Shown one piece after another: positions 10,126 to 18,050 of a stretch of DNA of 64,000 bases (positions are counted from its first letter, which is position 1; each line of letters starts with the position of its first letter). Under the pieces are notes generated by a model that saw only the letters and a program-made list of their open reading frames with translations, was not told where the DNA came from and did no database searches. Origin of the DNA: Chloroflexota bacterium. GTDB lineage: Bacteria > Chloroflexota > Dormibacteria > Dormibacterales > Dormibacteraceae. The stretch spans positions 265,950 to 329,949 of the forward strand of contig VBFH01000023.1 of the NCBI GenBank assembly GCA_005883575.1, given 5' to 3'. Position numbers and translations under genes: made by a program.

Positions 10126-11048
10126 GACAGAAGCCGGTCGAGAAGCGCCATGCGGATGTGCAGCCCGTTGCGCGCCTGGCGGAAGTACGCGGCGCGCGGA
10201 TCCGCGTCAACTTCAGGCGCGATCTCATCGACGCGTGGTAGCGGGTGCATCAAGATGGCGTACTTCCGCATCAGCGCCAGCGTGCCCTGGTCGATCCGAT
10301 ACACGCCCTTCACGGCGTTGAACGCGTCCGGGTCGGCGAAGCGCTCCTTCTGGATGCGGGTCATGTATACGACATCGACCTCGGGAAGCACCGCCTCGAG
10401 GTCCTGGGTCTCGATCCAGGGCACGCGATGTTCATCGAGGTGAGCCTTCAGGTCATCGCGCATCGCGACCTGAGGCGGCGCCACGAACCAGACCTTGACG
10501 TCCTTGAACTTGCTGAGGAGATACGTCAGCGAGCGAACCGTGCGACCGTTGGCGAGGTCGCCGACCATCGCCACACGTACCCCGTCGATCTGCTTGAGCT
10601 CGTCGCGGATCGTGTACAGGTCGAGCAGCGCCTGCGTCGGATGCTGGCCCGGCCCATCGCCCGCGTTGATGATCGGGACGCTGCTGACGGCCGCGGCACG
10701 GCGGGCCGCGCCCTCTTCGTTGTGACGCACGACGATCACGTCGGCATATCCGCTGACGATGCGAATCGTGTCCTCGAGCGTCTCGCCTTTGGCGGCGGAG
10801 GAGAACTCGCGCGCGTTGTCGGTGCCCATCGTCTGCCCGCCAAGGCGCAGCATCGCCGCCTCGAACGACAGACGGGTTCGGGTCGAGGGCTCGTAGAAAA
10901 GCGCTGCCATCACCTGACCCGCGAGTCGGCCGATGAAACGATGTGGCTCGCGCTTCATCTCGTCCGCGCGCGCGATCAGGTCTTCGAGCACGGAACGCGA
11001 GAACTGCTGGCTTTCGATCACGTGTCGCAGCCGCGACGTGACGACCAT
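10122..11048 (-). CDS. pyrB: Aspartate carbamoyltransferase catalytic subunit
   Basis: Condenses carbamoyl phosphate and aspartate to carbamoyl aspartate. The 308-residue protein has the phosphate-binding FYEPSTRTRLSFE at residues 51-63, HPTQALLDLYT mid-protein and the aspartate-binding HPLPRVDEI near the C-terminus. It is the first gene of the pyrimidine unit. ATG 11048 is preceded by AAGGAGA at 11056-11062. No pyrC or pyrI follows; pyrR is next. Translation is likely repressed by PyrR through the leader hairpin. Confidence 0.95.
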   Translation of the reverse strand: MVVTSRLRHVIESQQFSRSVLEDLIARADEMKREPHRFIGRLAGQVMAALFYEPSTRTRLSFEAAMLRLGGQTMGTDNAREFSSAAKGETLEDTIRIVSGYADVIVVRHNEEGAARRAAAVSSVPIINAGDGPGQHPTQALLDLYTIRDELKQIDGVRVAMVGDLANGRTVRSLTYLLSKFKDVKVWFVAPPQVAMRDDLKAHLDEHRVPWIETQDLEAVLPEVDVVYMTRIQKERFADPDAFNAVKGVYRIDQGTLALMRKYAILMHPLPRVDEIAPEVDADPRAAYFRQARNGLHIRMALLDRLLS

Positions 11049-11063
11049 GAAAAAATCTCCTTC

Positions 11064-11081
11064 CCTGGCTCTCTGGCCAGG
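11064..11081 (-). promoter_or_regulatory. PyrR-binding hairpin in the pyrB leader
   Basis: Read on the minus strand, stem CCTGGC, loop CAGAGA, stem GCCAGG. The hexaloop fits the CNGNGA consensus known for PyrR binding loops. The 3' arm ends one base before the Shine-Dalgarno AAGGAGA (11056-11062) of pyrB. No U-run terminator or competing antiterminator follows, so control of ribosome access rather than transcription attenuation is inferred. A -10-like TAAAAT lies upstream at 11103-11108. Confidence 0.75.
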
Positions 11082-11127
11082 ACTTAAAGGCGAGCTCGCG
11101 CGATTTTACCGTAAGTTAGGCAGCCGG

Positions 11128-11514
11128 ATGAACAAGCGACCCGGCCACGTCACCGTCACCACCGAGGTGGGTCACTGCTCCTTTTGCAACCGCACCCGCA
11201 ACCTGCGCCGGGAGGAGCATCAGCTCGGCGCGCTGGTGCGCACGATCGTCACGTGCGAGACATGCCACCGCACTCTGTCCAGCTCGATCGGCGTGGCCCC
11301 CGAACCAGCCGCCGCCGAGGCGCCGGCCGAACTCGAGCCGGCCGAACTCGAGCCGGCCGAGGTCGAGGCGGCCAAAGTCGAGGCGGCCGCGGAGGAGAAA
11401 CCCAGTCCGAAGCGCGCGCCGGCGAAACCCGCGGCCAGGACAAGGGCGACCAAGGGCAAGACACCCCAGAAGCCAAGATCGACGGCGACCAGGCGCACAA
11501 CCAGGAAAAAGTGA
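11128..11514 (+). CDS. Zinc-ribbon protein with Glu/Ala linker and Lys/Arg-rich tail
   Basis: Not a family I can name. Residues 1-50 contain two Cys pairs (CSFC and CETC, about 21 residues apart) that look like a zinc ribbon. Residues 55-95 are an Ala/Glu-rich acidic linker with PAELE repeats, and residues 96-128 are an Ala/Lys/Arg/Thr tail like histone H1 or AlgP. ATG 11128 is used because the frame upstream has no such composition. It overlaps the ABC ATPase start (GTGA at 11511) and is divergent from pyrB. Nucleic-acid binding is inferred from the basic tail only. Confidence 0.6.
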   Translation: MNKRPGHVTVTTEVGHCSFCNRTRNLRREEHQLGALVRTIVTCETCHRTLSSSIGVAPEPAAAEAPAELEPAELEPAEVEAAKVEAAAEEKPSPKRAPAKPAARTRATKGKTPQKPRSTATRRTTRKK

Positions 11515-12239
11515 CCGAAAAGGCGGTCAAGGTCGATCGCCTGGAAAAGGCGCTCGGTGCGAACAAGGTCCTGCGCGGCATCTCTCTAGAGGCGCACCCG
11601 GGCGAGATCTTCGGCCTGCTCGGTCCCAACGGCGCCGGCAAGACCACCACCCTGCGCATCATCTGCACGCTGCTCGCGCCGGACGCCGGGTCGGTCGAGG
11701 TCCTCGGCTTTGACACCCAGGTCGCGCCGGAGGAGGTCCGCCGCCGGGTCGGCGTGGTGACCGCGGAGATCGGCGTCTACCCGCGACTTTCGGCGCGAGA
11801 GAACATCGCCTATTTCGCGGAGTTGAGCGGAGTCCTGGATGGCGAGCTCGACCGCAAGGTCGAGGCGGTCCTCGACAGGCTCGACATGGGCTCGTTCGCA
11901 AAACAGCGAGCGGAGAGCCTGTCGTCAGGCCAGAAGCAGAAGGTCGCGATCGCGCGCGCCATCGTTCATGACCCACCGGTCTTGATGTTCGACGAGCCGA
12001 CCTCCAACCTGGACGTCCTCGCGTCGCGAGAGATCCGCGACTTCATGGTCGAGTCGAAAGGGCGCGGCAAGTCGGTCATCTTCTCCACTCATGTCCTGCA
12101 CGACGCGGAGCGGCTATGTGACCGGGTGACCATCATCCACCAGGGCCGCGTGGTCGCGGGTGGTCCCACTGCCGAGGTGCGAGGTCGATATCACGACCTG
12201 GAAGACGCTTTCCTTTCCCTGGTCGAGGCAGCGACGTGA
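11511..12239 (+). CDS. ABC transporter ATP-binding protein (NatA/CcmA type)
   Basis: 242-residue ATPase with Walker A GPNGAGKTTT near residue 39, Q-loop region VTAEIGVYPRLSA, signature SLSSGQKQK near 138, Walker B VLMFDEPTSNLD near 158 and switch STHVLHD. GTG 11511 overlaps the previous stop (GTGA), and its own TGA overlaps the permease start (GTGA at 12236), so three genes are translationally coupled. The following permease is of the NatB type, making this an ABC-2 exporter of unknown substrate. Confidence 0.88.
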   Translation: MTEKAVKVDRLEKALGANKVLRGISLEAHPGEIFGLLGPNGAGKTTTLRIICTLLAPDAGSVEVLGFDTQVAPEEVRRRVGVVTAEIGVYPRLSARENIAYFAELSGVLDGELDRKVEAVLDRLDMGSFAKQRAESLSSGQKQKVAIARAIVHDPPVLMFDEPTSNLDVLASREIRDFMVESKGRGKSVIFSTHVLHDAERLCDRVTIIHQGRVVAGGPTAEVRGRYHDLEDAFLSLVEAAT

Positions 12240-13363
12240 GCTCGATCGGCGTCGTCTTCCGCAAGGAGATGCGGGAGATCCTGCGCGACCGCCGCACGCT
12301 GATCGCAATCGGGCTCGCCGCGCTCACGACTCCCGTCGTGCTGTTCGTCATCTCCCAGGTGTCGACGCGTACGGCCGCCCAGACCTACACGATCGGCTAC
12401 ACCGGTGACATCCCCACCGGCCTCGACATCCTGTTCAGCGCGACCGGGCTGAAGCTGGAACGAGTGGACGATCCTGCGGCGGCGGCGAAGCAACAGGTTG
12501 ACCTGGGCGCGATCTTCACCGCCAAGGGAGTCGATGAGTACTACGACCCAACGCGGCAGAGCGCGCAGGTCGCCGACATCCGGCTGCAGACGGTGCTCAG
12601 CAGGTACGACGCCGCCAAGATCGCGGCCTCACTTCAGGAGAAGGGCGTCGACCCCTCGGTGCTGAATCCGCTGCCGGTCACCGTTCATCCCTTGAGCTCC
12701 CCCGCCCAGGCAGCCGGCAACTCCTTCCTCAGCTTCTTTTTGCCCTACATCCTGATCACCATGAGCCTGACCGGCGGCCTCTCCGCCGCCCTGGACACCT
12801 CGGCCGGCGAGCGCGAGCGCAAAACCCTGGAGAGCCTCTTGCTGACGCCAGCCCCGCGCGGTCACGTCCTGATCGGCAAGATTCTCGCGGTCAGCGTCAT
12901 CAGCCTGGTCGCTGCCGTCGCCTCCATCGGGTCGATGCTCATCGCGCTCAGCCAGATCACGTTTGGCGGCAACCAGGCGCGAATCAGCCTGAGCCCGCTG
13001 GCCGCGATCGTGATGGTGTGGCTCGCGGTCCTGCTGGCGGCGTCGTTCGCCTCGCTCACGATCGCGCTCGGTACGCTCGCCCGCAACTTCCGCCAGGGCC
13101 AGGCGTACGCCACCCCGCTTTACTTCATCACGATCTTCCCTGCCTCGATCGTGCTGTTCATCCCCGACTTCAACCCCAGCCTGGCCTATTACCTGATCCC
13201 GATCCTCAACGCCGTCCTGGTGCTGCGCGACGCGATCGTCCACAACTCGCTGGCGTGGGGCGCCCTGGCGGTGACCTCGCTCAGCCTTGTCCTCACGGGC
13301 GCCGGCTGCTTCTACGCCGCCCTACGGCTTTTCACCCGCGAGGCGCTTTTGGTTCGCTCCTGA
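12236..13363 (+). CDS. ABC-2 type transporter permease (NatB-like)
   Basis: 375-residue membrane subunit. The N-terminal FRKEMREILRDRRTL and a single helix near residues 22-40 are followed by a ~120-residue extracellular domain, then five helices from about residue 165. The motif GERERKTLESLLLTP after the second helix is the hallmark of the NatB/ABC-2 permease family. It pairs with the overlapping ATPase. A sodium or lipid/drug extrusion role is a family possibility only. Confidence 0.88.
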   Translation: MSSIGVVFRKEMREILRDRRTLIAIGLAALTTPVVLFVISQVSTRTAAQTYTIGYTGDIPTGLDILFSATGLKLERVDDPAAAAKQQVDLGAIFTAKGVDEYYDPTRQSAQVADIRLQTVLSRYDAAKIAASLQEKGVDPSVLNPLPVTVHPLSSPAQAAGNSFLSFFLPYILITMSLTGGLSAALDTSAGERERKTLESLLLTPAPRGHVLIGKILAVSVISLVAAVASIGSMLIALSQITFGGNQARISLSPLAAIVMVWLAVLLAASFASLTIALGTLARNFRQGQAYATPLYFITIFPASIVLFIPDFNPSLAYYLIPILNAVLVLRDAIVHNSLAWGALAVTSLSLVLTGAGCFYAALRLFTREALLVRS

Positions 13364-13396
13364 ACAGGCCTTGGTGGCAAACTGTTTCAAGAAGCG

Positions 13397-13696
13397 ATGC
13401 CACGTCGACTCGAGCTCAGGGACCTGCGCAGCCTAGAGCGTAGAAGCATGTATTCGATCTTCCATCCGCTGGACGTGAACGAGCGCCTGCCGCGCGAGCT
13501 CCTTCTGGAAGGCCGGCGTTATCGCTGGCTCGAGATGCGCCACCTCCAGATCGTCGGCTTCCTGTACCTGCCTGCCCTGATCCTGATGGTCGTCGTGATC
13601 GGGTCAGCGAACTTCAGCCTGCTCCTCGCCTTCGCGGTCGCAGGAATCGCGCTGCTCGGCGTCTTCCTGTACGTCGTCTCCGCCCGAGAGCCGTAG
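13397..13696 (+). CDS. Small two-helix membrane protein
   Basis: Unrecognised. Up to 99 residues, with two hydrophobic helices at about 52-68 and 73-94 after a polar, arginine-rich N-terminus. Either ATG 13397 or ATG 13448 could be the start; the hydrophobic part is unaffected, and the stretch before 13448 is low-complexity basic. It lies between an ABC exporter and a thiolase on the same strand, 33 nt after the permease stop. Confidence 0.5.
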   Translation: MPRRLELRDLRSLERRSMYSIFHPLDVNERLPRELLLEGRRYRWLEMRHLQIVGFLYLPALILMVVVIGSANFSLLLAFAVAGIALLGVFLYVVSAREP

Positions 13697-13713
13697 GGGC
13701 GTATAACCGTCCC

Positions 13714-14877
13714 ATGACCGAAGCGGTGATCGTGGCGTACGGCCGCTCGCCGATCGGGCGAGCACGCAAGGGCTCCCTCGTCGACGTCCGGCCTGATGAC
13801 CTCGCGGCGCACGTCGTGACCAGGGTTTTGGACAAGGTCCCCGAGCTCGACCCGACGCAGATCGAAGACCTGATCTGCGGCTGCGGCCTCCCCGGCGGCG
13901 AGCAGGGTCACAACATCGGCCGTGTGGTGTCGATCCTGGCCCGGCTTGATGTTCCCGGCGTCACCGTCAACCGCTACTGCTCGTCATCGCTCATGACCAC
14001 CCGCATGGCCGCGCATGCCATCGAGGCGGGCGAGGGGGACGTATTCCTCTCGGTGGGCGTCGAGTGCGTCTCGCGCTACGGAAGCGGCTACCCGGACGCG
14101 CCCGACACCTACAACCCCAAGCTCGTGCCCGGCAACACCGAGGAGTATCCCGACATCTACATCGCCATGGGCCAGACCGCGGAGAACGTCGCCGCGCGCG
14201 AAAAGATCTCGCGCGAGGAGCAGGACCGGTTCGCGGTCAAAAGCCAGGAGGCAGCCGTCAAGGCGCGCGATGACGGGTTCTTCGACCGCGAGATCATCCC
14301 GGTCCCGCTGCCCGACGGCCAGCCTTTCACCAAGGACGATGGACCTCGGCCGGGGACGACGATGGAGGTCCTGGCCACGCTCCAGCCTGCGTTTCGCGAA
14401 AACGGCACGGTGACCGCCGGCAACGCATGCCCGCTCAACGATGGCGCGGCGGCGGTCGTGGTGATGTCGGACCGGCGAGCCAAGGAGCTCGGCATCAAGC
14501 CGATCGCGCGCGTGGTCTCGACCGGGCTCTCAGCGCTCGAGCCCGAGTTCATGGGGTTGGGCCCCATCGACGCCTCGAAGCAGGCGCTGAAGCGGGCCAA
14601 GATGAGCATCGACGACATCGACATAGTCGAGATCAACGAGGCGTTTGCGGCCCAGGTGATCCCCGCGGCGCGCGGCATCGGCGTCGATCCGTTCAGCGAG
14701 AAGCTCAATCCACACGGGGGCGCGATCGCGCTCGGCCATCCCTTTGGGATGACGGGCGCCCGCATCCTCTGCACGCTGCTCAACGGGCTGCGCGAGAAGG
14801 ACAAGACGTTCGGCCTGGAGACGATGTGCGTCGGCGGCGGCCAGGGTATGGCCATGATCGTGGAGCGGCTGAACTAG
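13714..14877 (+). CDS. Thiolase (acetyl-CoA C-acyltransferase family)
   Basis: Claisen-type thiolase of 387 residues. The acyl-accepting Cys89 is in NRYCSSS, the conserved NEAFAAQ near residue 310, the GHPFGMTGAR histidine near 346 and the second active-site Cys in CVGGGQG near 372. It could serve fatty-acid beta-oxidation or acetoacetyl-CoA formation for polyhydroxyalkanoate; a PhaR-type regulator occurs 37 kb away, but no other beta-oxidation or pha gene is adjacent. The stop is 3 nt from the end of the convergent MarR gene. Confidence 0.9.
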   Translation: MTEAVIVAYGRSPIGRARKGSLVDVRPDDLAAHVVTRVLDKVPELDPTQIEDLICGCGLPGGEQGHNIGRVVSILARLDVPGVTVNRYCSSSLMTTRMAAHAIEAGEGDVFLSVGVECVSRYGSGYPDAPDTYNPKLVPGNTEEYPDIYIAMGQTAENVAAREKISREEQDRFAVKSQEAAVKARDDGFFDREIIPVPLPDGQPFTKDDGPRPGTTMEVLATLQPAFRENGTVTAGNACPLNDGAAAVVVMSDRRAKELGIKPIARVVSTGLSALEPEFMGLGPIDASKQALKRAKMSIDDIDIVEINEAFAAQVIPAARGIGVDPFSEKLNPHGGAIALGHPFGMTGARILCTLLNGLREKDKTFGLETMCVGGGQGMAMIVERLN

Positions 14878-14880
14878 GAC

Positions 14881-15330
14881 CTAGCCGTGGGTCTCCTGAA
14901 GCAGGCCTTCGAGCACACGCTCGACGAGCGTGGTCAGCGTCTTTCTCTCCTCGGCTGAAAGGGGCGCAAGGATCTCCTCCTCCAGGGTTTCTCTGGCCTT
15001 GTCCGCGCGCTCGATGGCGTGCCGTCCGGCGGCGGTCAGCTCGACGAGGTGACGGCGGCGGTCCTGAGGATCTCGACGCCGGACTGAGAATTGGGCCGCC
15101 TCGAGCTCGTTGAGGATCAGGACGACGGTGTTCGCGTCCATCCACAGGCCGTTTTCGAGCTCCTGCTGCGTCGTTCCAGGATGGTCGCGGATGTAGCCGA
15201 GTGCCATGTAGGCCTTGAGCCTCATACCCAGGAGCTCGTCGGTCGAGCGCCGGTGCAGAGCCTTGGAAAGCTGGGTCACGAGCGCGACGAGCCCTCGGTC
15301 TGAGCGCTCCTCGCCGGTCTTCACGTCCAT
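14881..15330 (-). CDS. MarR-family transcriptional regulator
   Basis: 149-residue winged-helix regulator. The helix-turn-helix region (TTQQELENGLWMDANTV) and the wing with DPQDRRRHLVELT are characteristic. ATG 15330 is taken; an upstream GTG/ATG pair (15345) would add five residues. It is divergent from a DHA2 multidrug transporter, the usual arrangement for a MarR repressor that controls efflux and is released by the transporter substrate. A palindrome in the shared intergenic region is a candidate operator. Confidence 0.87.
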   Translation of the reverse strand: MDVKTGEERSDRGLVALVTQLSKALHRRSTDELLGMRLKAYMALGYIRDHPGTTQQELENGLWMDANTVVLILNELEAAQFSVRRRDPQDRRRHLVELTAAGRHAIERADKARETLEEEILAPLSAEERKTLTTLVERVLEGLLQETHG

Positions 15331-15392
15331 CGATGTTATCACCAACTCTTAATATTCCCGCCGCTCAGATAATCCATGCAATAAAGACCATA

Positions 15393-15414
15393 ATGATCCT
15401 GTTATAGTGATCAT
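15393..15414. promoter_or_regulatory. Candidate MarR operator overlapping the efflux-gene -10
   Basis: Inverted repeat ATGATC-N10-GATCAT between the divergent marR-type gene and the DHA2 transporter. The central spacer contains TATAGT (15403-15408), a plausible -10 element for the transporter. This is the AT-richest part of the region. The arrangement suits repression by blocking RNA polymerase. Confidence 0.5.
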
Positions 15415-15446
15415 CCTAACGTCGGTTGGATTCTCTGGAGGCGGCT

Positions 15447-16853
15447 ATGAGTTCAGATCTTCGAAGGTGGATGGCCCTGGTCGTGGTCTGCTTCGGGCAG
15501 CTCATGATCATGCTCGACTCCACCATCGTCAACGTGGCGCTGCCCTACATGCAGCGGGACCTCGGTTTTACCCAGGCCAACCTGACCTGGGTGGTCAACG
15601 GCTACCTGATCGCCTACGGAAGCTTCCTGCTGGTGGCCGGCCGCCTGGGTGACCTGATCGGCCGCCGCAAAGTCTTCCTGGCGGGCGTCTTCCTGTTCAC
15701 GGTGGCATCGGTCGGAAGCGGGTTTGCCACGGGTGCCGACCACCTCATCGTCGGGCGCTTCCTGCAGGGGCTGGGCGGCTCGCTGTCCGCAGGCGTGATC
15801 ATCGCCATCATCGTCACCGAGTTCCGAAAGCCGGCCGAGCGCGCCCAGGCCATGAGCGTCTTCACGCTCGTGATCGCCGGTGGCGGTTCGCTGGGGCTGC
15901 TTGCGGGTGGCTTCCTGACCCAGTGGGCCAGCTGGCACTGGATCTTCTTCATCAACGTGCCCATCGGCATCGCCACCATGGTCCTTGGCGCATGGCTCAT
16001 CGAGGAGAACGAGGGTCTCGGCCTGAGCCAGGGCGTCGACATCGCCGGAGCACTCCTCATCACCTCGGCCTTGATGCTTGGCGTGTACGGCATCGTGACC
16101 GCGGCCGATTACGGCTGGACCTCAACCCACACACTCGGTCTCAGCGGCGCGGCGATCGCGCTGGTGGCCGCGTTCGTGCTCCTCGAGTCGCGCCTGGCGA
16201 ACCCACTCGTCCCGCTACGCATCTTCACGATTCGCTCGCTCACGGGAGCGACCGCCGCCCGGGCGCTGCTGTTCACGGGTCTCTTCACCAACTTTTTCAT
16301 CGGCGCGCTCTATCTCCAGCACGTCCACGGTTACACCGCGTTTGAGACGGGCCTCGCGTTTCTTCCGACCACCTTGATGATCGGCGTGATGTCGGCGGGG
16401 CTGGCGGCGAGGCTGATGGCTCGGATCGGACCACGGAACCTGCTCGTCGCCGGATTGACCGTCATCATCACGGCGCTGGTCATCCTCTCGGGTGTCGGCC
16501 CCCAGACCAGCTATGCGCCGTCGCTGTTCGCGGCCTACGTGCTGCTGGGAGCGGGCGGCGGGATGTCGTTCCTGCCCTTGCTCACCATCTCGATGTCCGA
16601 GGTGCCCCTGGCGGACGCCGGGCTGGGCTCGGGTTTCAGCAACGTGGTGATGCAGATCGGCGGCGCGCTGGGACTGGCATCGATCAGCTCGATCTCGACG
16701 TCCTACGCGCGGGGGAGCGCCGGCTTCCAGCTCGCGTACGTCCTGGCCGCAATCTGCGCCACCGCTTCGCTCATGGTCGTGGTGGCTGTGCTCCGGGGGC
16801 CGGCCGCGCAGGTCGCGACTCGGGAGCAGGTGCGCATCGAGGAGGCGGCCTAG
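15447..16853 (+). CDS. DHA2-family multidrug MFS transporter (EmrB/QacA type)
   Basis: 468 residues with about 14 hydrophobic helices. Motif LDSTIVNVALPYMQ in helix 1, GRLGDLIGRRKVF (MFS motif A) after helix 2 and the helix 5 sequence IAGGGSLGLLAGG (motif C of drug antiporters) are visible. ATG 15447 is preceded by TGGAGG at 15436-15441, which favours it over the upstream ATG at 15426. A proton-driven drug exporter, probably repressed by the adjacent MarR protein. Confidence 0.92.
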   Translation: MSSDLRRWMALVVVCFGQLMIMLDSTIVNVALPYMQRDLGFTQANLTWVVNGYLIAYGSFLLVAGRLGDLIGRRKVFLAGVFLFTVASVGSGFATGADHLIVGRFLQGLGGSLSAGVIIAIIVTEFRKPAERAQAMSVFTLVIAGGGSLGLLAGGFLTQWASWHWIFFINVPIGIATMVLGAWLIEENEGLGLSQGVDIAGALLITSALMLGVYGIVTAADYGWTSTHTLGLSGAAIALVAAFVLLESRLANPLVPLRIFTIRSLTGATAARALLFTGLFTNFFIGALYLQHVHGYTAFETGLAFLPTTLMIGVMSAGLAARLMARIGPRNLLVAGLTVIITALVILSGVGPQTSYAPSLFAAYVLLGAGGGMSFLPLLTISMSEVPLADAGLGSGFSNVVMQIGGALGLASISSISTSYARGSAGFQLAYVLAAICATASLMVVVAVLRGPAAQVATREQVRIEEAA

Positions 16854-16862
16854 GATCGGAGG

Positions 16863-18047
16863 GTGAGCAAGGGCGGCTTGTCCGCAGCGAGGCTGGCGCG
16901 CATGCACGACGTGCTAGCGGGCTACGTCGAGCGCGGCGAGCTGCCCGGCTTCGTCACGCTGGTCAGCCGGCGTGGAGAGGTCCACGTCGACGCCATCGGC
17001 TACGAGCGCGATGCGATCTTCCGCATCTCCTCGATGTCGAAGCCGGTGACGGCAGCGGCGGCGATGGTCCTGCTGGAGGAGGGCGTGATCCGGCTCGACG
17101 AACCCGTCGATGACTTTCTGCCTGAGCTGGCGAATCGCAAGGTGCTGCGCCAGATCGATTCCGAGGTCGACGACACGGTTCCGGCCCGCAGGCCGATCAT
17201 GGTCCGCGACCTGCTGACGTTCACGCTCGGTGCCGGACTGATCTTTGCGACGCCCGGCACCTACCCGATCCAGCACGCCATCGAAAGAGCCGGACTCGGG
17301 GACGGCCCGCCGGATCCATCCCGACAACCCCAACCTGACGACTGGATACGGCGGTTCGCCAGCCTGCCGCTGTTCTACCAGCCAGGCGACCGCTGGATGT
17401 ACAACACCGGCTCCGAGGTGTTGAGCGTGCTGATCGCACGAGCATCAGGCCGGCCTCTGGACGACCTCATGCGTGAGCGCATCTTCGAGCCGCTTGGAAT
17501 GCGCGACACCGGTTTCTGGGTGCCCGAAGACCGCATCGATCGGTTGGTCACGAGCCACGCCGTCGAGCCGGCGAGCGGCAAGCTGCGTCTCTACGACGAC
17601 GTCAGGGGCGGCAGCTGGAGCCGGCCTCCCGCGTTTCCCTCGGGCGCCGGGGGTCTGGTCTCGACCGTGGATGACTTCCTCGCCTTCGGCCAGATGATGC
17701 TCGACAAGGGCCTGCTCGACGGGAAGCGGATCCTGACCCGGCCGAGCGTCGCGACGATGACGACGGATCAGCTCACCGCGGAGCAGAAAGCGCGCACGCA
17801 GTGGCTTCCCGGATATTTCGATGCCCACGGCTGGGGCTTAGGGATGTCTGTCGTCACGCGCAGGGACGACATCGCGTCGACCGTCAGCAAATACGGCTGG
17901 GACGGCGGGATGGGCACGTCGTGGTACTCGGACCCGGCCGAGGAGATGGTGACCATCCTGATGACGCAGGTGAACTGGACGTCGCCCAACCCACCAACCG
18001 TTTTCCGCGACTTCTGGACCCTCGCCTACGCTGCGATCGACGACTGA
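16863..18047 (+). CDS. Serine hydrolase, class C beta-lactamase family
   Basis: 394 residues of the Beta-lactamase (PF00144-type) fold. The SxxK nucleophile is Ser57-Met-Ser-Lys60 (SSMSK), and the Tyr of YxN is in MYNTGSEVL near residue 180. No signal peptide is present, so the protein is probably cytoplasmic and more likely an esterase or peptidase (EstB-like) than a resistance enzyme. GTG 16863 lies 9 nt after the MFS stop, so the two may form an operon. Confidence 0.87.
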   Translation: MSKGGLSAARLARMHDVLAGYVERGELPGFVTLVSRRGEVHVDAIGYERDAIFRISSMSKPVTAAAAMVLLEEGVIRLDEPVDDFLPELANRKVLRQIDSEVDDTVPARRPIMVRDLLTFTLGAGLIFATPGTYPIQHAIERAGLGDGPPDPSRQPQPDDWIRRFASLPLFYQPGDRWMYNTGSEVLSVLIARASGRPLDDLMRERIFEPLGMRDTGFWVPEDRIDRLVTSHAVEPASGKLRLYDDVRGGSWSRPPAFPSGAGGLVSTVDDFLAFGQMMLDKGLLDGKRILTRPSVATMTTDQLTAEQKARTQWLPGYFDAHGWGLGMSVVTRRDDIASTVSKYGWDGGMGTSWYSDPAEEMVTILMTQVNWTSPNPPTVFRDFWTLAYAAIDD

Positions 18048-18050
18048 GCC

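Noticed and set aside
11049..11127. Bacillus-style terminator/antiterminator attenuator in the pyr leader
   Set aside because: Only one hairpin is present and no U-run follows it; the hairpin sits at the ribosome site instead.
16863..18047. Beta-lactamase resistance gene
   Set aside because: No signal peptide, and the SxxK/YxN pattern is shared by many esterases and peptidases; context gives no resistance role.
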